DNA from: Bacteroidales bacterium GP3 | GTDB taxonomy: Bacteria > Bacteroidota > Bacteroidia > Bacteroidales > Muribaculaceae | Direction: 5' to 3' | DNA length: 41,176 nucleotides | NCBI GenBank assembly: GCA_001701075.1 | Contig: DAAK01000223.1 | Location: forward strand, 1 to 41,176 | Shown here: positions 1-8,831 of the stretch, piece by piece | Position numbering within the stretch: position 1 is the stretch's first letter | How the letters are laid out: every line of letters begins with the position of its first letter | Program-made: the position numbers and the translations under genes | The notes under the pieces: model-generated | The model's input: only the letters and a program-made list of their open reading frames with translations | Told to the model about the DNA's origin: nothing | The model's database searches: none

Positions 1-63
1 ATTAAGACAATGCTTAAACGAAAAATTGACTGCCCTTTGACTATAATTTGTTTTGCGAGAGTA

Positions 64-95
64 TTTGATTTTATCAAAAAAGTTTTGTAAATTTG
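64..95 (+). promoter_or_regulatory. Bacteroidota-type promoter of the first small gene
   Basis: TTTG at 64-67 and TAAATTTG at 88-95 are separated by 20 bp, the -33/-7 pattern of Bacteroidota vegetative promoters. Transcription should begin near 101-103. That would leave the ATG at 99 outside the message and favours the in-frame ATG at 123. Confidence 0.65.
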
Positions 96-122
96 TAGAT
101 GAAATCTAAATCGGATGAAATT

Positions 123-365
123 ATGACTGAATTTTCTGATGAGAAGAGGTATGAACCATATGATGAACAATATTTTACAATGACGAGAGAGCTATTAACT
201 AAGATAGAATTCTTATCGCTCTGGTTTGGCTTTCCATACGAGGCTCCATTCTTTGGAATGTGTCTCGAGGATGGTCATACTAATCCCCTTGCTGAAAATA
301 TGAAGAAAGCTTGGGAAGCAAAGAATGGTCCAATGCCTCCCATCACTATCCTTGAAGACGAATAA
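123..365 (+). CDS. Small acidic protein of unknown function
   Basis: An 80-residue protein that I do not recognise. It is rich in Glu, Asp and aromatic residues, has no signal peptide or obvious membrane segment, and ends in a short acidic tail. The open frame extends upstream to an ATG at 99, but the promoter at 64-95 predicts a transcript starting after that codon, so I chose the second ATG at 123. It is a single gene, convergent with the radical SAM gene whose stop is at 416. The only support for it being real is its promoter and a non-random composition. Confidence 0.5.
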   Translation: MTEFSDEKRYEPYDEQYFTMTRELLTKIEFLSLWFGFPYEAPFFGMCLEDGHTNPLAENMKKAWEAKNGPMPPITILEDE

Positions 366-415
366 TACAGTTTTTGACAACACAAATAATATCGCGTCAG
401 ACTTTTTATGTAAAA

Positions 416-1309
416 TCAGTGCTTCAATTTATTGATCAAAAGATTCGTGAATTGATAATTTTTCAGGCCCCATTTCGGTGCTACAACCATATCAGGTGGG
501 GAGGAGGCGAGGAATCGCTCGATGCAGATATGTCGAGGAATCTCCTTGACAATCTTTACACATAGGTCAAGATAATCATCAAGAGAATAAGGCTCTACCT
601 CAATCTCACCTGCTTGCCATTTCTGCAATAGGGGAGTGCCTCTTACAATTTGTAATTGATGCATCTTGATTGAATCTATTGGAAGCAGACACGCTTTTCT
701 TACTGTCTCGAGCACGTTGTCTGGATTCTCTCCCGGCAAACCGGCAATGAGATGTAGTCCTGTCCGGATACCTCTGGAATTGAGCCGATTTACTGCATTC
801 TCCACGTCATCCCATGAATGATTGCGATTTATAAGCCGTAGAGTTTTGTCAAACGATGTCTCCGCTCCAATCTCAACTATAACTGGTTTTTCTTTATTTA
901 GTTCAGAAAGCTCATCAAGCAGATCCTCTGGAAGACAATCCGGTCGAGTCCCAATTATTATTCCTACAATGTCTTCAGTTTCAGCAGCTTTTCGATACAT
1001 CCGGGAAAGACTATCTACACTTCGTCCAAAGGTGTTGGTATAGCTTTGGAAATATGCAAGGTATTTCATCTCCGGGTATTTTCTCCGGAAAAATTCCTTT
1101 CCCTTCGATATCTGAACCTCAACAGGATCCGTAGGTGAGCAGTAACCCGGTGTGAAAGAAGCATTATTGCAATAAATGCATCCTCCACGCCCAATGCTAC
1201 CGTCACGGTTAGGACAAGTAAAACCGGCATCAATGGATAATTTCTGAACCTTGATGCCGGGAAATATCTCTCCCATATATTCGCTGAAATCCTTGTAGTA
1301 TGGGTTCAT
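416..1309 (-). CDS. Radical SAM protein, TIGR01212/YhcC family
   Basis: A 297-residue radical SAM enzyme of the YhcC-like family, related to the Elp3 radical SAM core. The start MNPYYKDFSEYMGEIFPG and the SIDAGFTCPNRDG segment are typical. The cluster cysteines are about residues 32, 43 and 46, in a widened spacing (C-x10-C-x2-C) characteristic of this family rather than the classical CxxxCxxC. A conserved EIGAETS segment follows in the barrel. The substrate is not established; the family is often annotated as an oxidoreductase. It is the last gene of a ybaK-aroC-radical SAM unit. The 76-bp gap to aroC is filled with 7-bp tandem repeats that end three bases before the ATG. Confidence 0.88.
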   Translation of the reverse strand: MNPYYKDFSEYMGEIFPGIKVQKLSIDAGFTCPNRDGSIGRGGCIYCNNASFTPGYCSPTDPVEVQISKGKEFFRRKYPEMKYLAYFQSYTNTFGRSVDSLSRMYRKAAETEDIVGIIIGTRPDCLPEDLLDELSELNKEKPVIVEIGAETSFDKTLRLINRNHSWDDVENAVNRLNSRGIRTGLHLIAGLPGENPDNVLETVRKACLLPIDSIKMHQLQIVRGTPLLQKWQAGEIEVEPYSLDDYLDLCVKIVKEIPRHICIERFLASSPPDMVVAPKWGLKNYQFTNLLINKLKH

Positions 1310-1312
1310 GGA

Positions 1313-1354
1313 GTTGTCAGTTTTCAGTCTTCAGTTTTCAGTTTTCAGTTGAAC
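1313..1354. repeat. Heptanucleotide tandem repeat, GTTTTCA family
   Basis: Six consecutive 7-bp units (GTTGTCA, GTTTTCA, GTCTTCA, GTTTTCA, GTTTTCA, GTTGAAC) lie directly upstream of the radical SAM start on the minus strand. The reverse complement (CTGAAAA/CTGACAA) recurs at 10031, 14134, 14752 and 21826. Confidence 0.85.
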
Positions 1355-1360
1355 TTTTAA

Positions 1361-1402
1361 TAATTAATCATTGATCGTTAATAGTTCATCGTTGATTGTT
1401 AG
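1361..1402. repeat. Heptanucleotide tandem repeat, TCGTTAA family
   Basis: Six 7-bp units of the TCATTGA/TCGTTAA type follow the GTTTTCA block. The aroC stop codon (minus strand, 1386-1388) and its last residues lie inside this block. Confidence 0.8.
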
Positions 1403-2390
1403 TTGATATCATTTCGTCAGCTAAAACAAGCACTGCCATTGCCTCCACTACAGGCACCGCACGCAGAGCTACGCATGGATCATGTCTACCTTTACCTTTT
1501 AAAATACGGACATTTCCTTCCTTATCTACTGTCTCAACATCGCGCAGCAGGGTAGGTGTTGGCTTAAAAGCTACTCGGAATACTATTGGCATCCCATTGC
1601 TTATTCCACCTTGTATGCCTCCGCTATGATTTGTCTTTGTGATAATGTGTCCTTCTTCGGTTGTGAAAATGTCAGCATGCTCTGTTCCATACATGGAAGC
1701 AGCAGCAAAACCGTCGCCATACTCAAATCCCTTGGCAGCATTGATTCCCATCATAGCCTGGGCCAAACGGGCATGAAGCTTACCAAATACAGGGTTCCCA
1801 ATTCCTGCAGGCACTCCTTCGATCCTGCATTCCACGACTCCACCGACAGAATCGCCTCTCTTCATGGCTTCCTCAACGACTGCAGCAAGTTCTTCCTCTG
1901 AGCCGCTGACGCCCCCTATTGATATCACTTTCGCCTGAACCGAGATATCTCTCATGCAAGGAAGCTGACGAGCCATTGCACCCCCGATCACCCAGTTTAG
2001 TGTCTCGCGGGCTGAGGCTCTTCCACCTCCACGAGGTTCATGCAGACCATAGCGCATATCATATGTGAAATCAGCATGATTCGGCCGGTAAAGTTCAGCC
2101 ATTTCCCCATAGTCTCCACTTCTCTGGTCAGTATTGCGCACGATGAAGCCAATCGGTGTCCCCAAAGTCACCATATCATCAGTGAGTCCAGACAGAATTT
2201 CAGGTATATCTTTCTCGTTGCGGGCCGTTACGAGGTGGTTCTGACCGGGACGTCTCCTCGCTGTTTCCCTCAAGATGACATCCATGTCAATTTTTACTCC
2301 ACCAGGCATACCATCAAGGATGCCGCCCATAGCCTTTCCGTGACTTTCTCCGAATGTAGTGAGTCTCAGATTTCTTCCGAAAGTATTCAT
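1386..2390 (-). CDS. aroC: Chorismate synthase
   Basis: Chorismate synthase converts 5-enolpyruvylshikimate-3-phosphate to chorismate using reduced FMN, the last shikimate step before aromatic amino acids and folate. The 334-residue protein starts MNTFGRNLRLTTFGESHG and shows the family's conserved GESHG, RRRPGQ, SGGIQGG and GRHDPCVALRAVPVVE segments; the length is slightly short of the usual 350-360. It begins 12 bp after the ybaK stop, so the two are probably co-transcribed. The C-terminal residues NNQR and the stop codon are encoded by 7-bp tandem repeats, suggesting the repeat overwrote the original 3' end. Confidence 0.96.
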   Translation of the reverse strand: MNTFGRNLRLTTFGESHGKAMGGILDGMPGGVKIDMDVILRETARRRPGQNHLVTARNEKDIPEILSGLTDDMVTLGTPIGFIVRNTDQRSGDYGEMAELYRPNHADFTYDMRYGLHEPRGGGRASARETLNWVIGGAMARQLPCMRDISVQAKVISIGGVSGSEEELAAVVEEAMKRGDSVGGVVECRIEGVPAGIGNPVFGKLHARLAQAMMGINAAKGFEYGDGFAAASMYGTEHADIFTTEEGHIITKTNHSGGIQGGISNGMPIVFRVAFKPTPTLLRDVETVDKEGNVRILKGKGRHDPCVALRAVPVVEAMAVLVLADEMISTNNQR

Positions 2391-2402
2391 AATTCCTGAA
2401 AT

Positions 2403-2897
2403 TTACGATTCTGGGGTTTCTGTGATTTTTGCAAACGTAGCCTGGGCTGCCTTGGCAAGATCCATAGGAGAGAGCTTTAACTGAAGTCCTCTTTGGCCTG
2501 CACTGACATAGATGGTCTCGAAATTCTGCATCTCTTCACTGAAATATGTGGGATAATGCTTTTTCATCCCTATCGAAGTGCACCCTCCGCGTATATATCC
2601 AGTGTTGGGAAGAAGCTCCTTAAGCGGAAGCATCTCTGCTTTCTTATTGCCAGACGCCTTCGCTGCCAATTTGAGATCCACTTCCCTGTTTCCTGCTATG
2701 ACACAAACGAAAAGTCCTGTCTTGTCACCGCGCAGGACAAGGGTCTTAAACACTTGTTCTATCGGTTCTCCAAGTTCCTCTGCCACATGCTCGGCAGCCA
2801 AATCCTCGGGATCAAAGGCATAGGGCACAAGCTCATAGTTGATTTTCATCTTGTCGAGCAGCCTGGCAGCATTTGTCTTCTGTATTTTATTTGGCAT
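2403..2897 (-). CDS. ybaK: Cys-tRNA(Pro)/Cys-tRNA(Cys) deacylase YbaK
   Basis: A 164-residue YbaK/EbsC-family protein. The family hydrolyses Cys mischarged on tRNA(Pro) in trans. The sequence shows the YbaK fold hallmarks: KTNAARLLD at the N-terminus, EQVFKTLVLRG, the VAGNREVDLK-like segment and GYIRGGCTSIGMKK near residue 100-112. It is the first gene of ybaK-aroC-radical SAM. It starts just beyond the rho terminator (2905-2943), and I see no clear promoter of its own, so it may depend on read-through. A second YbaK-fold protein of the ProX type lies at 11510-12061. Confidence 0.93.
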   Translation of the reverse strand: MPNKIQKTNAARLLDKMKINYELVPYAFDPEDLAAEHVAEELGEPIEQVFKTLVLRGDKTGLFVCVIAGNREVDLKLAAKASGNKKAEMLPLKELLPNTGYIRGGCTSIGMKKHYPTYFSEEMQNFETIYVSAGQRGLQLKLSPMDLAKAAQATFAKITETPES

Positions 2898-2904
2898 TTC
2901 TTTA

Positions 2905-2943
2905 TTTTATAAAGGGCAAGACTGAAAAAGCTCTGTCTTGCCC
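2905..2943 (-). terminator. Intrinsic terminator of rho
   Basis: A perfect 9-bp stem (GGGCAAGAC at 2914-2922 against GTCTTGCCC at 2935-2943) with a 12-nt loop. It is followed on the minus strand by TTTATAAAATAAAG, so it acts downstream of rho, whose stop is at 3001. Confidence 0.8.
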
Positions 2944-2966
2944 CCTTATTATTCACAAGAAAGTTT

Positions 2967-3000
2967 TAATTCAAAATTTAAAATTCTCAATTCTAAATTA
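2967..3000. repeat. AT-rich heptanucleotide repeat after rho
   Basis: About four 7-bp units of the form AAAATTT, AAAATTC, TCAATTC, TAAATTA abut the rho stop codon on the minus strand. This is a third sequence family with the same 7-bp period. Confidence 0.6.
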
Positions 3001-5211
3001 CTATTTGTCCATAGTTACGAGCAACTCCTCATTAGTGCGAGTCAGTTCCATTCGCTTGCGGATGAATTCCATGGCTTCAATAGAAGTCATGTCGCTGAGG
3101 AAGTTGCGGAGCACCCACATGCGGTTGAGTACTTCTTCACTCAGGAGCAGGTCGTCGCGACGTGTAGACGATGCTATGATGTCTACCGCCGGGAAGATAC
3201 GCTTATTGCTCAACTTGCGGTCAAGCTGAAGCTCCATATTACCTGTACCCTTAAACTCCTCAAAGATCACTTCATCCATTTTGCTTGATGTCTCTGTAAG
3301 TGCAGTTGCTATTATTGTCAAAGAGCCGCCATGCTCAATGTTTCGTGCTGCACCGAAGAAACGTTTGGGTTTCTGAAGGGCATTTGCATCGACACCACCC
3401 GAAAGAATCTTACCACTTGCAGGGCTCACAGTGTTGTATGCACGTGCAAGACGCGTGATAGAATCAAGCATGATCACTACATCATGACCGCTCTCTACAA
3501 GACGTTTTGCTTTTTCAAGCACAATTCCTGCAATCTTTACGTGGCGTTCTGCCGGCTCATCGAATGTAGAAGCAATCACCTCTGCATTGACGCTGCGGGC
3601 CATATCAGTGACTTCCTCTGGACGCTCGTCGATCAAAAGCATTATGATATATGTCTCAGGATGATTTTCTGCAATTGCATTGGCAATGTCTTTGAGCAGT
3701 ATTGTCTTGCCTGTCTTTGGAGGTGCCACAATGAGAGCACGTTGACCTTTGCCTATTGGAGCGAACATATCCACCACCCTGGTAGAAATGTTGCATGTCT
3801 TTCCTCCTGTCAGGTTGAATTTCTCGTCAGCGAAAAGTGGCACAAGATGTTCAAATGGTATGCGGTCACGAACCTCTTCAGGTGAAAGTCCATTTATGCT
3901 CAATACTTTGCAAAGTGGATAATATTTCTCACCTTCACGTGGAGGACGTATGGCACATTCTACTACATCTCCAGATTTTAGTCCGTATTCCTTTATCTGG
4001 ATTTGTGACACATATACGTCGTCAGGCGATGCAAGATAGTTATAGTCGCTTGATCTTAAGAAACCAAATCCTTCTGGCATGATTTCAAGCACTCCATAGG
4101 CGTTTAGTATCCCATCAAAGTCAAACATGGTCTCAGCCTGCATCATCTGCCTACGCTGCTGCTGAAGCTGTTTGCGCTCCATTGCACGCTGGCGCTTGCT
4201 CATATGCTTGTTGCCTTGGTTATTATTATAGCCCATAGGCATAAGGTTAGCCTTGGTGAATTGTGAATTTGCGCCTGGCTCTGCTATGATGATAGGTGCT
4301 GGAGGCTCTATATTGACATTTTTATCCTCCTGTATGATGGGTTCTTGCTGTAGTTCCGCTGTTGGCTCTGTAGGTACCTGATCAAACAGATTTGGTTCCT
4401 GTTGCTCTTGGCTGTTGCGGGGTTTGAATGTCCTGCCTTTGGAATTACCGAAAAATGAGTCAAAGCCATCTACTTTATGGTTCTGGAAGTCTCGTTTCTT
4501 AGTGAATACTTTCTGTTGCTTCTCCTCTTTTGGATTGGCAGCTTCGTCTGTTGGCCCAGCTTGTGTAGGCTGTATATTTTCGGGCAATACTGGCTCAATT
4601 TGATCTGCTGGTTTTGTGGTCAGGAGATCAGTTGGTTGCTCCTCTACAGTTGGAAGATTTGTATTCTGCTTGGCATTCTTCTTTGATCCAGGTTTTCTGC
4701 CTCTCTTCTTAGGTTGAGAGGTTTCCGCATTAGGGTTTTCGGTAGATTCGCTTTCATTAGCCGGAGCTCCTGACTCAACTTTTGTCTCGGCCTCTTTCTG
4801 TGCTTGTATGGCAGCGAGCTCGGCCTTTGATTTTCTCCCTCTTTTCTTAGGTGTCGGAGTTTCTTCAGCCACTGAAGTAGCCTTTGCTTTCTTTTCCTTA
4901 TTTGTTTCAGCCTGCTTTTCTTCCTGATTGTCTATATTTACATCAGATTCAGCCTTAGCTTTAGGCTTACGGCCACGTTTCTTGGGCTGTTGCTCTTCAG
5001 TTGTCGGTGTGCTTTTGGCTTTAGGTCCTTTATGTTTGCGTTCAGTCTGCTGTGTGACAACCTCCTTTGCAGTATTTTCTGCCATTTTGTCTATTATGGC
5101 GTATAAGAGATTCTGACGGTCGATGGCTGAAGGATTGGATATGCCAATTTCTTCTGCTGTCTTTTGCAGACGTGCATCGTCCCACGAATTCAGTTCTTCA
5201 AATGCAATCAT
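3001..5211 (-). CDS. rho: Transcription termination factor Rho with long disordered insert
   Basis: Rho is the hexameric RNA-dependent ATPase/translocase that terminates untranslated transcripts. I start it at MIAFEELNSWDD (5211; 736 residues), which begins the Rho N-terminal helical domain; the frame stays open upstream to 5256 with no supporting motif. After about 50 residues comes some 300 residues of Lys/Pro/Glu/Gln-rich low-complexity sequence with three KKRGRK AT-hook-like motifs (followed by PK, SK and PG). Then follow the cold-shock RNA-binding domain (GFGFLRSSDYNYL) and the ATPase core with Walker A PPKTGKT near residue 495 and Walker B VVIMLDSITRLARAYN. The insert is typical of Bacteroidota Rho; in Bacteroides thetaiotaomicron such a region is reported to drive phase separation. 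Confidence 0.97.
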   Translation of the reverse strand: MIAFEELNSWDDARLQKTAEEIGISNPSAIDRQNLLYAIIDKMAENTAKEVVTQQTERKHKGPKAKSTPTTEEQQPKKRGRKPKAKAESDVNIDNQEEKQAETNKEKKAKATSVAEETPTPKKRGRKSKAELAAIQAQKEAETKVESGAPANESESTENPNAETSQPKKRGRKPGSKKNAKQNTNLPTVEEQPTDLLTTKPADQIEPVLPENIQPTQAGPTDEAANPKEEKQQKVFTKKRDFQNHKVDGFDSFFGNSKGRTFKPRNSQEQQEPNLFDQVPTEPTAELQQEPIIQEDKNVNIEPPAPIIIAEPGANSQFTKANLMPMGYNNNQGNKHMSKRQRAMERKQLQQQRRQMMQAETMFDFDGILNAYGVLEIMPEGFGFLRSSDYNYLASPDDVYVSQIQIKEYGLKSGDVVECAIRPPREGEKYYPLCKVLSINGLSPEEVRDRIPFEHLVPLFADEKFNLTGGKTCNISTRVVDMFAPIGKGQRALIVAPPKTGKTILLKDIANAIAENHPETYIIMLLIDERPEEVTDMARSVNAEVIASTFDEPAERHVKIAGIVLEKAKRLVESGHDVVIMLDSITRLARAYNTVSPASGKILSGGVDANALQKPKRFFGAARNIEHGGSLTIIATALTETSSKMDEVIFEEFKGTGNMELQLDRKLSNKRIFPAVDIIASSTRRDDLLLSEEVLNRMWVLRNFLSDMTSIEAMEFIRKRMELTRTNEELLVTMDK

Positions 5212-5386
5212 ATTTATTCTTTTGGCGTAATAACTCGATTCGGGCATTAAGGTCAATACCTTCTGTATTACTTTGTATTATATAGGTTTCAGGGGAATTT
5301 TGAGTATTTGTTTCCGATTTAAACTACGACATTTCTATCTCAAATGATGTGTATTTCAGGCGATGTCTATCGGATTTTTATTACTT
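5212..5386 (-). promoter_or_regulatory. Long rho 5' leader
   Basis: About 175 nt separate the predicted start of transcription (near 5386) from the rho ATG. No known riboswitch is recognisable. rho is autoregulated through its leader in other bacteria, so a regulatory role is plausible but not shown here. Confidence 0.4.
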
Positions 5387-5392
5387 ACGCCA

Positions 5393-5424
5393 CAAAATTA
5401 CTAAAAAAAAATTATTTGCGCAAA
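5393..5424 (-). promoter_or_regulatory. Promoter of rho
   Basis: On the minus strand a TTTG at 5424-5421 and TAATTTTG at 5400-5393 are spaced by 20 bp, matching the Bacteroidota consensus exactly. Confidence 0.75.
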
Positions 5425-5443
5425 AAATCAATAATTAAATTTA

Positions 5444-5480
5444 TGTAAAAAAAGAAGACCTCCTGTTTTTGGAGGTCTTC
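5444..5480 (-). terminator. Intrinsic terminator of carB
   Basis: A perfect 10-bp stem, GAAGACCTCC (5454-5463) against GGAGGTCTTC (5471-5480), with a 7-nt loop. It is followed on the minus strand by seven T residues and lies 25 bp after the carB stop. Confidence 0.92.
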
Positions 5481-5504
5481 ATGCTATTTTTGAATGATAT
5501 TATT

Positions 5505-8500
5505 TCAATATTCCTGCCATGCTGTGATTCCGATGCTCTCTACCGGACGCGCTGCAAAGGCTTTTACAAATGCAAGAGCCAGTCGGGCGTTGGTCATCAA
5601 TGGAATGTTGTGGTCAATGGCTGCACGACGCACCTTGTAGCCATTGGTCAATTCACGCTTGGTATGGTTTTTCGGGATATTGATCACAAGGTCTACCTTA
5701 TGTTCAGATATCACATCAAGAACCGAGATTCCTTCCTCGTCGGGCCAGCAGACTTCTGTTGCCTTTACACCGTTGGACGTAAGGTAAGCATATGTGCCGG
5801 GAGTGGCATAAATTGGAATGTTCTTGCTTTCAAGCAGACGGCAAGCCTCAAGCATATTGACTTTTGCACGTGGATCTCCTGAGCTTACGAGCACTCCCTT
5901 TTCCGGAACATGATGCCCAACTGATATCAGTGCATTGAGAAGAGCCTCATCAAAGTCTTTGCCAAGACATCCAACTTCGCCTGTAGACGACATGTCAACT
6001 CCAAGCACCGGGTCTGCCTTGTGAAGACGCGCAAATGAGAACTGTGATGCCTTGACGCCGATGTAGTTGATATCGAATGTGGATGTATCCACTACTGCCG
6101 GTTTCTCCCCAAGCATGATGCGTGTTGCGGTGTCAATGAAGTTCTTCTTAAGCACTTTGCTGACAAACGGGAAAGAACGTGAGGCGCGAAGATTACATTC
6201 GATCACTTTCACATAATTGTCTTTTGCAAGATACTGGATGTTGAATGGGCCGGAAATGTTGAGAGCCTCGGCAATGCGTGCGCTGATTCGCTTGATGCGG
6301 CGCGCAGTTGCCATATATATTCTCTGTGCCGGGAAGACGAGTGTGGCGTCGCCAGAGTGTACTCCGGCATATTCTACATGCTCAGAAATTGCATATTCCA
6401 CGATCTTGCCGTTTCTTGCTACAGCATCAAATTCTATTTCCTTGGTGTTTTCAAGGAATTCGGAGATTACTACAGGGTATTCTTTCGATACTTTGGCTGC
6501 CTGACTAAGGAATTCATGCATCTGCTCATAGTCATAACATACGTTCATCGCTGCTCCTGAAAGCACATAGCTCGGACGGATAAGTACCGGGAAGCCAACT
6601 TCTTCTACAAACTTATGTATGTCGTCTTCAGTAGTCAACTCCTTCCATCTTGGCTGGTCGATGCCAAGCTGGTCGAGCATCGCAGAGAATTTATGACGGT
6701 TTTCTGCTCGGTCAATGGAGATAGGTGAGGTTCCAAGCACTGGCACATGGCTACGGTAGAGCTTCATTGCCAAGTTGTTTGGAATCTGACCGCCAACGCT
6801 TACTATTACGCCATAAGGAGTCTCAAGATCGATGATATCCATTACGCGTTCGAAGCTGAGCTCATCAAAGTAGAGGCGATCACACATGTCATAGTCTGTC
6901 GACACAGTCTCCGGATTATAGTTGATCATCACAGCCTTATATCCAAGCTTACGGCAAGTGGTGGCAGCATTTACAGAGCACCAGTCAAACTCAACCGAGC
7001 TGCCGATACGGTAAGCTCCTGATCCAAGCACAATGATATTGTTGCGTGCATTGAATTCGTAAGGAATGGAATTTTCCTTGGCATCATATGTGACGTAGAG
7101 ATAATTCGTCAGTTCAGGATATTCCGATGCCACTGTATTGATGCGGCGCACGAAAGGTGTCACATTAAGTTCTTTTCTGCGGCTTCTGACTTTCAGCATC
7201 TCATTTTCCATATTGCCGGAAGGATTCTCTACGAGGCGTGCTATCTGGAAGTCGGAGAATCCGAGTTTCTTTGCCTCAAGTAGAGTCTCCCGATCAAGGT
7301 CGGCTATACTTCCACCACGTTCCTTGAGCTTATTGGCAAAACGTACGATATTCGCAAGGCGCTCGATAAACCAGATGTCGATCTTAGTCAGGTCTGCCAC
7401 CTTTTCCGGCGTGTAACCCTCTTCAAGTGCCTGTGCTATTGCAAAGATTCGGGAGTCGGTCGGGTGGGTGAGGGCATGTTCGAGATCATCTACATGGAAG
7501 TCGTTGTTGCCTACGAAGCCGTGCATTCCCTGACCTATCATGCGAAGTCCCTTCTGCATGATCTCTTCGAAAGATTTTCCTATCGACATGATCTCACCGA
7601 CTGACTTCATCGAGCTGCCGATCTCTCTGTCTACTCCAACAAATTTAGAAAGGTCCCATCTCGGTATCTTGACAATCATATAGTCCACTTCCGGAGCCTT
7701 TGCTGCAGAGTTAGGTGTGTCCGGTTCTCCTATCTGGTCGAGCGTGTATCCTAAGGCAAGCTTGGCTGCCACAAATGCAAGTGGATAGCCCGATGCTTTT
7801 GATGCAAGCGCTGAAGAGCGGCTCAGACGGGCATTGATCTCGATGATGCGGTAATCGTTGGTCTCTGCATTGAATGCGTACTGGATATTACACTCGCCTA
7901 CGATACCGATATGACGAACAACCTTTGTGGCAATCTCCTCAAGCATCTTGATTTGCTCCGGCTTGAGCGAAACGATAGGAGCGACCACGATACTTTCTCC
8001 TGTGTGGATTCCAAGTGGGTCGAAGTTTTCCATCGGCACCACTGTGAAGCAGAGGTCGTTCTTGTCGCGGATCACCTCAAACTCGATTTCCTTCCAGCCT
8101 TTGAGTGATTCCTCTACGAGAATCTGGCGTGAATAGGCGAGGGCGCTTTCACAATGCTTGATGAATTCCTCGTCATTGTTGCAGATGCCTGATCCAAGTC
8201 CTCCGAGAGCATATCCGGAGCGCACCATCACCGGATAACCGATTCGATGAGCCACTTCTATTGCGTCTTCAAGGCTCTCGACAGCTTGCGAAACTGGTGT
8301 CTTGATGTCGATCTCATCAAGCTTCTTCACGAAGAGGTCACGGTCTTCGGTGATCATGATTGCTTCGACTGAGGTGCCGAGCACTTTCACTCCGTATTTC
8401 TCAAGCGTTCCATCAAGATAGAGCTGCGTGCCGCAGTTTAATGCTGTCTGGCCACCGAAGGCAAGAAGAATGCCGTCTGGTCGCTCTTTCTTGATTACTT

Positions 8501-8708
8501 CTTCTACGAATTGGGGGGTGATGGGAAGGAAATAGACTTTATCCGCTACGCCTTCCGATGTCTGGATTGTGGCAATATTCGGATTTATAAGCACTGATTC
8601 AATCCCTTCCTCGCGCAGTGCCTTGAGCGCCTGCGATCCTGAATAGTCAAATTCGCCCGCCTGTCCTATCTTGAGGGCTCCCGAGCCGAGTAGCAATACT
8701 TTTTTCAT
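5505..8708 (-). CDS. carB: Carbamoyl-phosphate synthase large subunit
   Basis: CarB makes carbamoyl phosphate from bicarbonate, ammonia and two ATP for pyrimidine and arginine synthesis, with CarA supplying ammonia. The 1067 residues match the family length. The two homologous ATP-grasp halves are visible: first half starting KKVLLLGSGALKIGQAGEFDYSGSQ, with GYALGGLGSGIC; second half starting NNIIVLGSGAYRIGSSVEFDW, with SYVLSGAAMNV. The C-terminal MGS-like allosteric domain holds KGVLVSSGD and the AAIDHNIPLMTNARLA-type end. carA is not in the window. It is a single-gene unit with its own promoter and terminator. Confidence 0.98.
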   Translation of the reverse strand: MKKVLLLGSGALKIGQAGEFDYSGSQALKALREEGIESVLINPNIATIQTSEGVADKVYFLPITPQFVEEVIKKERPDGILLAFGGQTALNCGTQLYLDGTLEKYGVKVLGTSVEAIMITEDRDLFVKKLDEIDIKTPVSQAVESLEDAIEVAHRIGYPVMVRSGYALGGLGSGICNNDEEFIKHCESALAYSRQILVEESLKGWKEIEFEVIRDKNDLCFTVVPMENFDPLGIHTGESIVVAPIVSLKPEQIKMLEEIATKVVRHIGIVGECNIQYAFNAETNDYRIIEINARLSRSSALASKASGYPLAFVAAKLALGYTLDQIGEPDTPNSAAKAPEVDYMIVKIPRWDLSKFVGVDREIGSSMKSVGEIMSIGKSFEEIMQKGLRMIGQGMHGFVGNNDFHVDDLEHALTHPTDSRIFAIAQALEEGYTPEKVADLTKIDIWFIERLANIVRFANKLKERGGSIADLDRETLLEAKKLGFSDFQIARLVENPSGNMENEMLKVRSRRKELNVTPFVRRINTVASEYPELTNYLYVTYDAKENSIPYEFNARNNIIVLGSGAYRIGSSVEFDWCSVNAATTCRKLGYKAVMINYNPETVSTDYDMCDRLYFDELSFERVMDIIDLETPYGVIVSVGGQIPNNLAMKLYRSHVPVLGTSPISIDRAENRHKFSAMLDQLGIDQPRWKELTTEDDIHKFVEEVGFPVLIRPSYVLSGAAMNVCYDYEQMHEFLSQAAKVSKEYPVVISEFLENTKEIEFDAVARNGKIVEYAISEHVEYAGVHSGDATLVFPAQRIYMATARRIKRISARIAEALNISGPFNIQYLAKDNYVKVIECNLRASRSFPFVSKVLKKNFIDTATRIMLGEKPAVVDTSTFDINYIGVKASQFSFARLHKADPVLGVDMSSTGEVGCLGKDFDEALLNALISVGHHVPEKGVLVSSGDPRAKVNMLEACRLLESKNIPIYATPGTYAYLTSNGVKATEVCWPDEEGISVLDVISEHKVDLVINIPKNHTKRELTNGYKVRRAAIDHNIPLMTNARLALAFVKAFAARPVESIGITAWQEY

Positions 8709-8737
8709 CGTTCGTCGATAGAATATGAAATTTTTTT

Positions 8738-8769
8738 CAAAATTAATTCTTTTTGTTCAAATACGCAAA
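8738..8769 (-). promoter_or_regulatory. Promoter of carB
   Basis: On the minus strand TTTG at 8769-8766 and TAATTTTG at 8745-8738 are spaced by 20 bp. Predicted transcription start is near 8731, about 22 nt before the ATG. Confidence 0.75.
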
Positions 8770-8787
8770 ATATATTTGATTTTCGAT

Positions 8788-8825
8788 AAAAAAAATTCCC
8801 GAACTCAACTGAATGAGTCGGGAAT
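8788..8825 (-). terminator. Intrinsic terminator of lysC-lysA
   Basis: Stem of 7 plus 5 bp (ATTCCCG/CGGGAAT and ACTCA/TGAGT with one bulged A), 6-nt loop. It is followed on the minus strand by seven T residues and starts 7 bp after the lysA stop. Confidence 0.88.
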
Positions 8826-8831
8826 ATCATA

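Noticed and set aside
1313..1402. 7-bp repeats as CRISPR or as integration sites
   Set aside because: Units are contiguous, without spacers, very short and present in many unrelated sequence families.
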